A stretch of 64,000 nt of DNA from Acidaminococcus fermentans_A (lineage in GTDB: Bacteria; Bacillota; Negativicutes; Acidaminococcales; Acidaminococcaceae). Numbering within the stretch: the first letter of the stretch is position 1; the number at the start of each line of letters is the position of its first letter. The position numbers and the translations under genes are program-made. The stretch lies in assembly GCF_052216985.1 (NCBI RefSeq), contig NZ_JBQOUY010000001.1, forward strand, positions 124,001 to 188,000, in the 5' to 3' direction. Shown piece after piece: positions 7,890-15,999 of this stretch. Below the pieces are notes generated by a model. The model was given only the letters and a program-made list of their open reading frames with translations, was not told the DNA's origin and searched no databases.

Positions 7890-8574
7890 GTGCAATCGCC
7901 TCCAGTTGTTTCCAAAGGGTTTGGTATTCCTCATACTGCCGGCTGGCCCGGGCTCGCTCACTGCGTCCCATCTGTTCCAGCAGGCCATGGAGCTTCTTTT
8001 TCCGTTCTGCCAGCAAGTCCTCCAGGAGAGGATGGTGCCGCTGGATCAGATCGCTGCCGATCTCATAGCAGGTGCTGGGGTAGCGCCAGCCAGGTGAAGG
8101 TTCTAAGTGCAGCAGTTCGTACAGCCGTTTCCCCTCCCGGGCCAATTCTTCCCGGACGATGGCCCAGCCGTTGTCTTCCGCCCAATGCCGGAGACGGCAG
8201 GCATCGCTCATGGGCTGCAGGATCAGGTGCCGGAACCCCGGATGCTGCCACACAGTCGGTGCTTCTGCCAGGATCTGGAGCATGGTTCCCGCTCCCATCC
8301 CGGCCATCACGGCTGCTTCCGCCTCGCCCGGTGCCACCACCGTCAGGCCGCTGCCCTGCCGCACCGTGATCCGGTCTTCCAGGTGGAACGCCCGGACCGT
8401 ATGCCGGGCCGCTTCACAGGGCCCAGGGACCACATCGCCGGCAATGGCCTGCTGGATTTTCCCCTGTTGGAGGAGCAGGACCGGCAGATAGGCATGATCG
8501 GACCCTACATCTACCAAAGTCTGGCAAGGGGGAACCAGGGACGCCACAGCCTCCAGACGCATACCGAAATTCAT
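7825..8574 (-). CDS. trmK: tRNA (adenine(22)-N1)-methyltransferase
   Basis: A 249-residue SAM-dependent methyltransferase that installs m1A22 in tRNA. The Rossmann-type motif I is visible as VDVGSDHAYLPVLL, followed by GDVVPGPCEAA and a conserved MAGMGAGTM; the C-terminal region is a predicted coiled coil (residues about 195-235), as in B. subtilis TrmK. ATG 8574 overlaps the stop codon of the upstream kinase-like gene by 4 nt and has an AGGAG site at 7-nt spacing. Translational coupling with both neighbours is likely. Confidence 0.92.
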   Translation of the reverse strand: MNFGMRLEAVASLVPPCQTLVDVGSDHAYLPVLLLQQGKIQQAIAGDVVPGPCEAARHTVRAFHLEDRITVRQGSGLTVVAPGEAEAAVMAGMGAGTMLQILAEAPTVWQHPGFRHLILQPMSDACRLRHWAEDNGWAIVREELAREGKRLYELLHLEPSPGWRYPSTCYEIGSDLIQRHHPLLEDLLAERKKKLHGLLEQMGRSERARASRQYEEYQTLWKQLEAIARGNGRNGNERNHRNGHLPVHE

Positions 8575-9314
8575 CGTGCCACTCCTTCTGATTCCCATTC
8601 CAAGATGAACTTCCGGGCATCATCCAGACTGGTCACATCCCGCCAGCCGAAGCACCGGAGTCTCTCACACAGGCAGAACGCAGTCCGGTACTTTCGGATC
8701 AAGGCCCGGGCCTGGCGGACGATTTCCCGGCCCACCGGGCTGTTGCAGTAGCTCTTCATAGCTGCTTCCAGGAGGGAACGGTCTTTCCAGCTTTTTTCCC
8801 GGAAACAGCTGTGGACGAACAGGAACAGATCCAGGACCCGGGGATCGGCTTCGATGAACCGCTTTTCATTTTCCCAGTCCAGGAAAGTGATCCGGTCGTT
8901 TTCCTTATCGTAAGCGATATCCCGCAGGGCCGGACGGCCATGATGGAGACCGGCCTGGTGCAGCCGGGCCAGCCCTTCTCCGGCTTTCTGGAACGCCCGG
9001 ACCCGGCAGTCCGCCCAGGGAGCTTCCTTGGCGACCCCCTGGAGGGTCTTGCCCACTGCCTTCATGACAAAATAGCCATCCTGGAGCAGGACGATTTCCG
9101 GTGCCAGGGGAAAATACTGGTTCACCGTCATAATTTTATAGACTTCGCACCAGAAAGCCGCCTCCACGCTCTGTTTGGCAAAGGCATTCCGGTGGTTGGA
9201 CACTTTCCGTTTGATGAACAGGGCCTGGTCCCGGTACAGGAACGGCAGGACCCGTTTCTCCGGCTGGAGGGCGATGGCCTTCTCCACCGCCTGCTGCAGA
9301 TCCAGATCGATCAA
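8571..9314 (-). CDS. Protein/LPS kinase-like phosphotransferase
   Basis: A 247-residue soluble protein with a degenerate kinase fold resembling the WaaP/Kdo-kinase and RIO-like group. An ALFIKRK motif could hold the catalytic Lys. The catalytic-loop region reads LHHGRPALRDIAYD and the metal-binding block FLDWENEKR. The catalytic Asp normally found as HGDLHxxN is replaced by HHGRPALRD, so activity is uncertain. Start is TTG at 9314, behind AAAGGAGG. It sits between ptsI and trmK with tight spacing, but no functional link is evident. In a diderm host a lipid A/core sugar role is possible. Confidence 0.65.
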   Translation of the reverse strand: MIDLDLQQAVEKAIALQPEKRVLPFLYRDQALFIKRKVSNHRNAFAKQSVEAAFWCEVYKIMTVNQYFPLAPEIVLLQDGYFVMKAVGKTLQGVAKEAPWADCRVRAFQKAGEGLARLHQAGLHHGRPALRDIAYDKENDRITFLDWENEKRFIEADPRVLDLFLFVHSCFREKSWKDRSLLEAAMKSYCNSPVGREIVRQARALIRKYRTAFCLCERLRCFGWRDVTSLDDARKFILEWESEGVAR

Positions 9315-9333
9315 ATGGCCTGCGCCTCCTTTC

Positions 9334-10968
9334 TCAACGGGATCTCAGGGTACTGATCAGCTTCCTGGCTGCCAGGATCTTCCCCGGTGCCATGCTCAGC
9401 TCATCCACCCCCATGGCCACAAAGCTGGGGATCAGGGTCGGATCCGCTGCCGCTTCCCCACAGATGCCCACCCAGCAGCCTGCTGCGTGGCCATTTTCGA
9501 TGGTCAGCCGGATCAGACGCAACACAGCCTTGTGGCTGGCCTGTCCCAAATCTTCCAGGCTGGCATTCTGCCGGTCCACCGCCAGGGTATACTGGACCAG
9601 GTCGTTGGTCCCGATGCTGAAGAAATCCACTTCCTGGGCCAGTTCATCACTGATCAGGGCCGCCGCTGGAGTTTCTACCATGATCCCCACTTCCAGTTCC
9701 TCATCGAAGGGGATCCCTTCTTCCCGGAGCCGGGCTTTGGCTGCTTCCAGCAGCTTCTTCGCCGCCCGGACTTCTTCTGCTGAGATGATCATGGGGAACA
9801 TCACCGCTACTTCTCCGTAAGCGGAAGCCCGCAGGATGGCCCGCAGCTGGGTATAGAAGATCTCCGGACGCTTCAGGCAGATCCGGATGGCCCGGAAGCC
9901 CAATGCCGGGTTCTCTTCTTCCGGCAGATGGAAATACTCCACCTTTTTGTCCGCCCCGATATCCAGGGTCCGGATGATCAGCTTCCGGCCCTCTAATTCC
10001 TGGGCCGCAGTGCAATAGGCTTCGAACAGTTCTTCTTCCGTGGGATAATCTTCCCGGCCCAGATACAGGAATTCACTGCGGAAGAGGCCGATCCCTTCCC
10101 CATCGTTCTGGAGGACCAGATCCACATCTTCCGGCTGGCCGATATTCCCATAAAGAGCGATGGTCCGGCCGTCAGCTGTACAGGTGGGCTTTCCCCGATA
10201 CTGTTCCAGGGCGTCTTCTGCCGCCCGGTGCTGCTGCTGTTTTTCCTTCAGGGCTTCCAGCACCTGGGGTTCCGGATCCAGATAAAAGACGCCGGCGCCT
10301 CCATCGATGGCTCCCAGGGTCCCGTTCCAATCCTCTGACAGCACTTTTTCCGTATGGACCACCGCCGGGATCTTCATGGTCCGGGCCAGGATGGCCATAT
10401 GGGAATTGGCACTGCCGCCGCTGGTCACAAAGCCCAGGATCAGGGATTTATCCAGCTGCAGGGTTTCACTGGGGGTCAGATCATCGGCACAGATGATGGA
10501 AGGCCGGGTCAAAAGTTCCGTCCAGTTCCGTCCCTCGGCAGACAAGGCCTCTTCCAGCTGGCCGCAGATGGCCCGCACATCGGCCCCCCGGGCCTGCATA
10601 TATTCATCGTCCATGGCTTCCAGCATGGCTGCGAACTGGCTCCCTGCTTCCCGGACAGCAGCTTCCGCTGTGAAATGCTCTCCCTGAATCAATCCTTCGA
10701 TGGCTTCGCACAGATCCGGATCCTGGACCATCAGCTGGTGGACTTCAAAGATCCCGGCTTCCTCTTCTCCTACTTGTTCCCGGGCTTTTTCCTTCAGGTT
10801 CTCCAGGATCTGGAGGACCTGCTGCTGGGCAATCTGGAACCGTTTCAGCTCCTGCTGGGGATCCAGGCAGGTGTCCAGCTGGAGTTCCGTTTTCCGTCCA
10901 GCTGGTTTCACCAGGATGGGGCCAGCTGCCACACCGGCGGAAGCCCCTTTTCCTTCCACGAACTTCAT
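9334..10968 (-). CDS. ptsI: PTS enzyme I (phosphoenolpyruvate-protein phosphotransferase)
   Basis: A 544-residue cytoplasmic general PTS enzyme that autophosphorylates with PEP and passes the phosphate to HPr. The phosphorylated His190 lies in GGSANSHMAILAR. The C-terminal PEP-binding TIM barrel is complete, with LFRSEFLYLGR, VMFPMI, GIMVETPAAAL and the catalytic GICGEAAAD. It starts 13 nt after ptsH with AAAGGGGGA as RBS, so the two form a ptsHI operon. Confidence 0.97.
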   Translation of the reverse strand: MKFVEGKGASAGVAAGPILVKPAGRKTELQLDTCLDPQQELKRFQIAQQQVLQILENLKEKAREQVGEEEAGIFEVHQLMVQDPDLCEAIEGLIQGEHFTAEAAVREAGSQFAAMLEAMDDEYMQARGADVRAICGQLEEALSAEGRNWTELLTRPSIICADDLTPSETLQLDKSLILGFVTSGGSANSHMAILARTMKIPAVVHTEKVLSEDWNGTLGAIDGGAGVFYLDPEPQVLEALKEKQQQHRAAEDALEQYRGKPTCTADGRTIALYGNIGQPEDVDLVLQNDGEGIGLFRSEFLYLGREDYPTEEELFEAYCTAAQELEGRKLIIRTLDIGADKKVEYFHLPEEENPALGFRAIRICLKRPEIFYTQLRAILRASAYGEVAVMFPMIISAEEVRAAKKLLEAAKARLREEGIPFDEELEVGIMVETPAAALISDELAQEVDFFSIGTNDLVQYTLAVDRQNASLEDLGQASHKAVLRLIRLTIENGHAAGCWVGICGEAAADPTLIPSFVAMGVDELSMAPGKILAARKLISTLRSR

Positions 10969-10981
10969 GGATATCCCCCTT

Positions 10982-11239
10982 TTACAGATTGGCTTTCAGG
11001 AAGGCTTCCAGGGCAGCCGCCGCTTCTTTTTCATCGGGGCCTTCCACGGACACCGTGAGTTCCATGCCGGCTTTGATGCCCATGCCCATGAGAGAGAAGA
11101 TCCGTTTCAGATCACCAGTCTTGCCATTTCCGGCCACGCTGCATTTGGACTGGAATTTAGCTGCTTCCTTCACCAGCATGCCGGCAGGACGGGCGTGGAT
11201 CCCCTGAGGATCTTGGATCGTATACGTAAATTGAATCAT
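10982..11239 (-). CDS. ptsH: Phosphocarrier HPr lacking the regulatory Ser46
   Basis: An 85-residue HPr with the catalytic His15 in GIHARPAG, which accepts phosphate from enzyme I. In Gram-positive-type HPr, Ser46 (LKSIMGV) is phosphorylated by HPr kinase for catabolite repression. Here the aligned position reads LKRIFSL, with Arg46, so that switch appears lost; Ser49 is nearby but is not the usual site. It has its own extended -10 promoter and a strong AAGGAGG RBS, and is followed by ptsI. Confidence 0.95.
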   Translation of the reverse strand: MIQFTYTIQDPQGIHARPAGMLVKEAAKFQSKCSVAGNGKTGDLKRIFSLMGMGIKAGMELTVSVEGPDEKEAAAALEAFLKANL

Positions 11240-11273
11240 GGAAATTCCTCCTTATAGTTGTAACTTATTTTTC

Positions 11274-11282
11274 ATTATACCA
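11274..11282 (-). promoter_or_regulatory. Extended -10 promoter of ptsHI
   Basis: ATGG-TATAAT (TATAAT at 11274-11279) lies 34 nt upstream of the ptsH start. No clear -35 is seen. The fruA 3' end, with a T-rich tail at about 11280-11290, is just upstream, so ptsHI can be transcribed separately from the fru genes. Confidence 0.7.
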
Positions 11283-11312
11283 TAAAAAGACAGGGCCGGA
11301 AAACGCCAATCC

Positions 11313-13232
11313 CTACCGGTCTTTCTTCAGCAGTCCCAGCAGCACGGCTCCTACTGCCGTCCCCGCAGCCAGGGACAGGAGGTACATGGGCCAGTTGTGC
11401 ACCACACCCAGGACGAAGATGCCTCCATGGGGTGCCGGGATGGTGCAGCCGAACACCATGGAAAGGGCGCCGGCCACAGCTGCTCCGATGGCACAGGCCG
11501 GAATCACTCGGGAGGGATCTTCCGCCGCAAAGGGGATGGCCCCTTCTGTGATGAAGCTGAGGCCCATGATGAAATTGGTCAGGGAAGAGCTCCGCTGCTG
11601 GACCGTAAACTTCTTCGGGAAGAGCCGGCAAGCCACGGCAAGGGCCAGAGGCGGCACCATGCCTCCGATCATCACAGAAGCCATGAAGGGGGAAGAAACA
11701 GCCTGGCCGTCAGCTCCGGCCAAAGAGGCAGTCCCGAACACGTAGGCCGCCTTGTTGAGGGGGCCCCCGAAATCGATGCTCATCATACCACCCAGCACCA
11801 GCCCCAGCAGCACTTTGCTCCCGCCGCTCATAGCCGTCAGGCTACCGTTGACCCAATGGTTCACGGCTCCCATCACCGGGTTGATGAAAAAAACCATCAG
11901 GGCTCCCATGATCATCAGCCCCAGGACCGGGTAGAGCAGGATGGGTTTCAGGTTTTCCAGGGATTCCGGCAGGAAAGACAGGCACCGTTTCAGGGCCAAG
12001 ATCAGGTAACCGCCTACAAAGCCCCCTGCCAGGGCTCCAAAGAAGCCGCTGCCTCCGTTGGCTGCCATGGCCCCTGCCAAAAAGCCTACCAAAAGGCCTG
12101 GACGGTCCGCGATGCTGGCAGCGATGAAGCCGGCCAGCATGGGCATCATGAAGCTGAAAGCCATCCCGCCCACATTCTTGAAGAAAGCAGCCAGAGGTGT
12201 ACTGGAACCGAATTGGGCTGTCCCAGCCGCTCCCATATCGGACAGGAAGGCCAGGGCGATCAGGAGCCCGCCCCCGATGACGAAGGGCAGCATATGGGAC
12301 ACCCCGTTCATCAGGTGCTTATAGGCTTTCCGGGCCTGGCTCTCTTCTGCCCTATCGCCTCCTGCTGGGGCGGCATCCCTTTCTCCCGGATAGAGGGGAG
12401 CCTGGCCGCTCAGGGCTTCATCCAGCAGGGCATCCGCCTTATTGATGCCATCCGCCACTTTCACGATGACTACGGGTTTGCCCTTGAACCGATCCATGGG
12501 CACGTATTTGTCCGCTGCCACGATGATCCCCGTGGCACCAGCGATATCTTCGGCGGTCAGGGCATTCTTGACCCCGCTCTGGCCGTTGGTTTCTACTTTG
12601 ATGGAGATTCCCCGTTTGGCGGCATGCTGTTCCAGGCTCTCGGCTGCCATGTAGGTATGGGCGATCCCGGTGGGACAGGCAGTGACGGCCAGCACCTGAT
12701 ATCCTTTAGGAGGTTCTCCTTCTGCTGCAGCCGTTTCTTGTGCCGGCTGTCCCTCCCCGGTTTCTTCCGGGAACTTCTCCCTTTCCGCCTTCCCGATCAG
12801 ATCATACAAACCATCCACACTGTCCACCGCCATGATCCCGTCGATGAAGTCCGGGTCCATGAGCAGGGTGGACAAACGGCTGAGCACATCCAGATGCACA
12901 TTGTCCTGGGTATCCGGAGCAGCGATCAGGAAGAACAGCTTGGCCGGCTGGCCGTCCAAAGAATCGAATTCCACCCCGTCGGCACACCGCATGAAGGCCA
13001 GGCCCGGCCGGGTCACGGCAGATGTCTTGGCATGGGGGATGGCCACCCCTTCCCCCACTCCGGTGCTGCCCTCTTCTTCCCGAGCAAAGACCTTTTTCCG
13101 GTATTCTTCCGGGTCCGCGATGTTCCCCTGTTTCACCATGAGCTGGATCAGTTTCTCCAGTGCTTCCTGTTTGTTAGCTGCGGAAGCGAACAGCTCCACG
13201 CTTTCCCGTTTCAAAAGATCTGTGATCTGCAT
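11313..13232 (-). CDS. fruA: PTS fructose transporter subunit IIABC
   Basis: A 639-residue fused fructose permease. The IIA domain (1 to about 150) has phosphorylated His67 (AIPHAK). The IIB domain (about 175-275) has Cys186 (TACPTGIAHTYMAAE). The IIC domain (about 300-639) is a polytopic membrane channel. It imports fructose and releases fructose-1-phosphate in the cytoplasm. Its ATG is 1 nt after the fruK stop codon and its RBS lies within the end of fruK, so the pair is translationally coupled. Confidence 0.96.
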   Translation of the reverse strand: MQITDLLKRESVELFASAANKQEALEKLIQLMVKQGNIADPEEYRKKVFAREEEGSTGVGEGVAIPHAKTSAVTRPGLAFMRCADGVEFDSLDGQPAKLFFLIAAPDTQDNVHLDVLSRLSTLLMDPDFIDGIMAVDSVDGLYDLIGKAEREKFPEETGEGQPAQETAAAEGEPPKGYQVLAVTACPTGIAHTYMAAESLEQHAAKRGISIKVETNGQSGVKNALTAEDIAGATGIIVAADKYVPMDRFKGKPVVIVKVADGINKADALLDEALSGQAPLYPGERDAAPAGGDRAEESQARKAYKHLMNGVSHMLPFVIGGGLLIALAFLSDMGAAGTAQFGSSTPLAAFFKNVGGMAFSFMMPMLAGFIAASIADRPGLLVGFLAGAMAANGGSGFFGALAGGFVGGYLILALKRCLSFLPESLENLKPILLYPVLGLMIMGALMVFFINPVMGAVNHWVNGSLTAMSGGSKVLLGLVLGGMMSIDFGGPLNKAAYVFGTASLAGADGQAVSSPFMASVMIGGMVPPLALAVACRLFPKKFTVQQRSSSLTNFIMGLSFITEGAIPFAAEDPSRVIPACAIGAAVAGALSMVFGCTIPAPHGGIFVLGVVHNWPMYLLSLAAGTAVGAVLLGLLKKDR

Positions 13233-13233
13233 G

Positions 13234-14136
13234 TCATTTCCCCTTTATCAATTCTTCAATAGATTCTCTCTCAGCCAGATGCATGGTGAAGGCTGTTGCG
13301 CTGCCGGCACAGATCCCCCAGTGGAGGGCCTCTCCATAGTCCTTATGCTGGAGATAGCCGGCCAGGAATCCGGCCACCATGCTGTCCCCCGCGCCCACCG
13401 TGTTCACCATGGTCCCTTGGGGTGCCTGGCGGCGGCTGGTCTTTCCGTTCTCGTCCACCAGCAGGGCCCCCTGGCCCCCCAAGCTGATCAATACATTCCG
13501 GGCTCCCTGCTGCTGAAGTTCCCTGGCGCCCTGGACCAGATCTTCTTCGGTAGGCAGTTCCCGCCCCAGCAGTTCTTCCAGTTCCTCCCCATTTGGTTTC
13601 ACCAGGAAGGGATGGGCCCCCAGTGCCTCGCCCAGGAGTTTCCCAGTGGCATCCACCACACAGGGGATGTCCCGCTGGGTCATGGCAGCTGCCAGCTCTC
13701 CATAAAGAGAAGGAGCGCAGCCACTGGGGCCGCTGCCGGATAGCACCAGCATATCCCCATCGGTGAGCCCTTCCAGCTGGGACCGGAGCCGGTCCAGGTC
13801 CCTGGCAGTGACTTCCGGTCCTTTACCGTTCAGGGCCGTCTCTTCTTCTGCCCGGATCTTCACGTTGATCCGGGAAAATCCTTTTTCTATGGCCAAAAAG
13901 CTGCAGGGGATCCCCTGTTCCTCTACCAGGCGCTGGATCTCGTCCCCAGTGAAGCCAGCCTTGAAGCCCAGGATCCGGGTAGGGACTCCCAGGTTCTGGA
14001 GCACCCAGGATACGTTGATGCCCTTGCCCCCGGGGAAAATCTCTTCTTCCCGGGTCCGATTGATGGCTCCCGCCTGGAGCTGGGGCAGGGTCACAACATA
14101 ATCCAATGAAGGATTGAAGGTAATGGTATAGATCAT
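13234..14136 (-). CDS. fruK: 1-phosphofructokinase
   Basis: A 300-residue PfkB-family sugar kinase converting fructose-1-phosphate to fructose-1,6-bisphosphate. Visible features are the N-terminal ITFNPSLDYVV, the FPGGKGINVSWVL substrate motif, KPNGEELEELLGRE, and the C-terminal ATP/anion-hole signature VNTVGAGDSMVAGFLAGYL with catalytic Asp. ATG 14136 is chosen over longer upstream frames because it matches the family N-terminus and has a purine-rich AGGAA site. It couples directly to fruA. Confidence 0.96.
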   Translation of the reverse strand: MIYTITFNPSLDYVVTLPQLQAGAINRTREEEIFPGGKGINVSWVLQNLGVPTRILGFKAGFTGDEIQRLVEEQGIPCSFLAIEKGFSRINVKIRAEEETALNGKGPEVTARDLDRLRSQLEGLTDGDMLVLSGSGPSGCAPSLYGELAAAMTQRDIPCVVDATGKLLGEALGAHPFLVKPNGEELEELLGRELPTEEDLVQGARELQQQGARNVLISLGGQGALLVDENGKTSRRQAPQGTMVNTVGAGDSMVAGFLAGYLQHKDYGEALHWGICAGSATAFTMHLAERESIEELIKGK

Positions 14137-14164
14137 GACAGATTCCTTTCTCTTCCCGTTTTCT

Positions 14165-15016
14165 TCACAGATCCCTGAAGTTACCAATTTGGATGCCCTG
14201 ATCCCGGACAAACTCCAGGATATCTGGATCCGTGGCTGCAGCCAGTTCGGCCTCGAAATCATGGTCCCATTGGGTGGCAGGGATCAGGATCTCATTGCTG
14301 GTACCCGGGTGGAGCATCACTTCCGTGGTGCCGTCCTTCAAGTTCAGCAGGATGGTCCGCAGGGCATTTTTGTCCACGGCTTCTCCCGCTACAATGCCTC
14401 CGAAACGGTCCGAGGTACGGATACCTGCAGCCTGGGCCTTCTTCCGGGCCCGTTCTGCCAGCACATGGAGTCCCATCCGTCCCACCTGTTCTCCCAGGTT
14501 AGACACCCGAGTCGCTCCCAGGCTCACCTGGATGGCCGGGATCCGGAGGGCCGGGATGCCATGATCCAGGCAGAGGTCCAGGATCACGTCGATGATCCCG
14601 GGCAGCACATGCATATGCTGGTGACTGTCCGCGTGGGTAGGCACCAGTCCCGTATCCAGGAAACGGTCCAATTGCGCTGTACATTCCCGCCGGACATCCT
14701 GGAGCCGGATCTTCCCCTGGAGGAAACGTTTGACGAAGGCCCCATGATCCGGAACCAGCTCCCCTGTCCGTGGATCCACCAGGGAAGGGATCTCGGATGG
14801 AGGCAGTACCGGTTTGGCATTGACCAGGGTGAAATGGATCCCCATCCCCAATCCTGGCATCCGGCGGGCCAAAGCTATTGCATCAGCAAATGCGGAACCG
14901 GTGACCATGACCGTAGCGGACCGGATCAGGCCCTGTTCCACGCCCTGGGCCACAGCCCGGTCGATCAGAGGATGCCGTCCGAAATCATCGGCATTGATGA
15001 TCAGTTGTTTGGACAT
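14165..15016 (-). CDS. YdjC/ChbG-family carbohydrate deacetylase
   Basis: A 283-residue cytoplasmic hydrolase of the YdjC family. The metal site is visible as the N-terminal IINADDFGRHP (Asp pair), a GIHFTL histidine and the THADSHQHMHVLPG cluster. ChbG removes an N-acetyl group from chitooligosaccharides; many YdjC homologues have unknown sugar substrates. ATG 15016 has an AAAGGA site. It is first in the apparent chbG-fruK-fruA operon (28-nt gap to fruK), which is not its usual partner set. Confidence 0.85.
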   Translation of the reverse strand: MSKQLIINADDFGRHPLIDRAVAQGVEQGLIRSATVMVTGSAFADAIALARRMPGLGMGIHFTLVNAKPVLPPSEIPSLVDPRTGELVPDHGAFVKRFLQGKIRLQDVRRECTAQLDRFLDTGLVPTHADSHQHMHVLPGIIDVILDLCLDHGIPALRIPAIQVSLGATRVSNLGEQVGRMGLHVLAERARKKAQAAGIRTSDRFGGIVAGEAVDKNALRTILLNLKDGTTEVMLHPGTSNEILIPATQWDHDFEAELAAATDPDILEFVRDQGIQIGNFRDL

Positions 15017-15082
15017 GGCAATCATCCTTTCCAAAAATAAGACAGCCAGTGAAGGCCAGAATGATAAAAGTTGTGACCATTT

Positions 15083-15091
15083 ATTATATCA
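15083..15091 (-). promoter_or_regulatory. Extended -10 promoter for the deacetylase-fruK-fruA operon
   Basis: TGA-TATAAT (TATAAT at 15083-15088) is about 67 nt upstream of the first gene. No FruR/Cra-like operator was recognised by eye. Confidence 0.6.
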
Positions 15092-15201
15092 AATAGAAAA
15101 AGGAATTTGTAGGGAAATCTAGGCTCAGGAGGGACAGAGTCCGCTGTCTGCCATTCAGACAGTCCTGTCCGCTCCCCTTTGGGTCCTATCTTGTCCATTC
15201 G

Positions 15202-15230
15202 TTGACATCCACCCCTGCTTTTGCTACACT
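15202..15230 (+). promoter_or_regulatory. Promoter of the RibU-like gene
   Basis: TTGACA (15202-15207) and TACACT (15225-15230) are spaced 17 bp apart, 30 nt before the start codon. A short hairpin (CTGTCTG/CAGACAG, 15144-15162) lies upstream. With so little transcribed leader, an FMN riboswitch is excluded. Confidence 0.82.
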
Positions 15231-15260
15231 GACAGTGTTTTATCGGAAAGGAGTTTTCCC

Positions 15261-15866
15261 ATGAACCGTACTCTCTCGCCCCGGGCGATGGTGTTCATCG
15301 CCGTCCTAGGGGCTTTGTCTTCTCTTTTGATGGCCTTTGAATTTCCCCTGCCTTTTGCTCCAGCCTATATGAAGTTCGAGATCTCTGACCTGCCGGCGCT
15401 GTTTGCTGGTTTCTTCCTCGGCCCTGCAGCTGGCGCCTTGACAGAGCTGCTGAAGATCCTGATCAAACTGGTCCTGGTCGGCAGCTCTTCCGCCTTCGTG
15501 GGGGAAGGGATGAACCTGCTGTGCGCCCTGGCCTATGTGCTGCCCTGCACGGTATCCTACCACTGGCACCGGACCCGGAAAGGCGCCTTAAACGCCCTGG
15601 TGCTTGGGAGTTTGGCGGCCAGCGTCTTTGCGGTAGCGGCCAACCGGTTTTTGGCCATTCCCCTGTATGTAAAGCTGTACAAGATCCCTCTGGCCACCAT
15701 CTTGAAGATGGCCAGTGCCGCCAATCCCCTGGTCCACAGCCTGACGGATTTCCTGCTGCTGACAGTGCTGCCCTTCAATCTGCTGAAGTACGGGGTCGTA
15801 TCCTGGATCACCTACCTGATCTACAAGAAAGCCAGCCTGGCACTGACAGAGATTTTGAAGAAATAG
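15261..15866 (+). CDS. ECF transporter S component, RibU-like
   Basis: A 201-residue integral membrane protein with about six hydrophobic segments. The block YMKFEISDLPALFAGFFLGP near residues 36-55 strongly resembles the RibU signature, so riboflavin is the likely substrate; related S components for other vitamins cannot be excluded. S components bind the vitamin and pair with a shared EcfA/A'/T energising module encoded elsewhere. It is monocistronic, with a consensus promoter and AAAGGAG RBS. Confidence 0.85.
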   Translation: MNRTLSPRAMVFIAVLGALSSLLMAFEFPLPFAPAYMKFEISDLPALFAGFFLGPAAGALTELLKILIKLVLVGSSSAFVGEGMNLLCALAYVLPCTVSYHWHRTRKGALNALVLGSLAASVFAVAANRFLAIPLYVKLYKIPLATILKMASAANPLVHSLTDFLLLTVLPFNLLKYGVVSWITYLIYKKASLALTEILKK

Positions 15867-15921
15867 GATAATGGCTGATAGCACAGTATTTTCAGTATCC
15901 TGTATACATTCTCGGCTGAAC

Positions 15922-15950
15922 TTCCAGCGTAAACAAAAGCATGTTACAAT
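15922..15950 (+). promoter_or_regulatory. Promoter of the 2-hydroxyacid dehydrogenase gene
   Basis: TTCCAG (15922-15927) and TACAAT (15945-15950) are spaced 17 bp apart, 50 nt upstream of the start codon. Confidence 0.6.
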
Positions 15951-15999
15951 GATAAGAAAAGAAAGAAATTTGTTCCAATTTGAGTAAGGAGGTTCTGGA

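Noticed and set aside
15035..15200. Small RNA suggested by the CTGTCTG/CAGACAG hairpin
   Set aside because: No promoter or T-run accompanies it; a 7-bp stem alone is not enough.
15120..15260. FMN riboswitch upstream of the RibU-like gene
   Set aside because: No RFN-element consensus is present, and the consensus promoter leaves only about 25 nt of leader.
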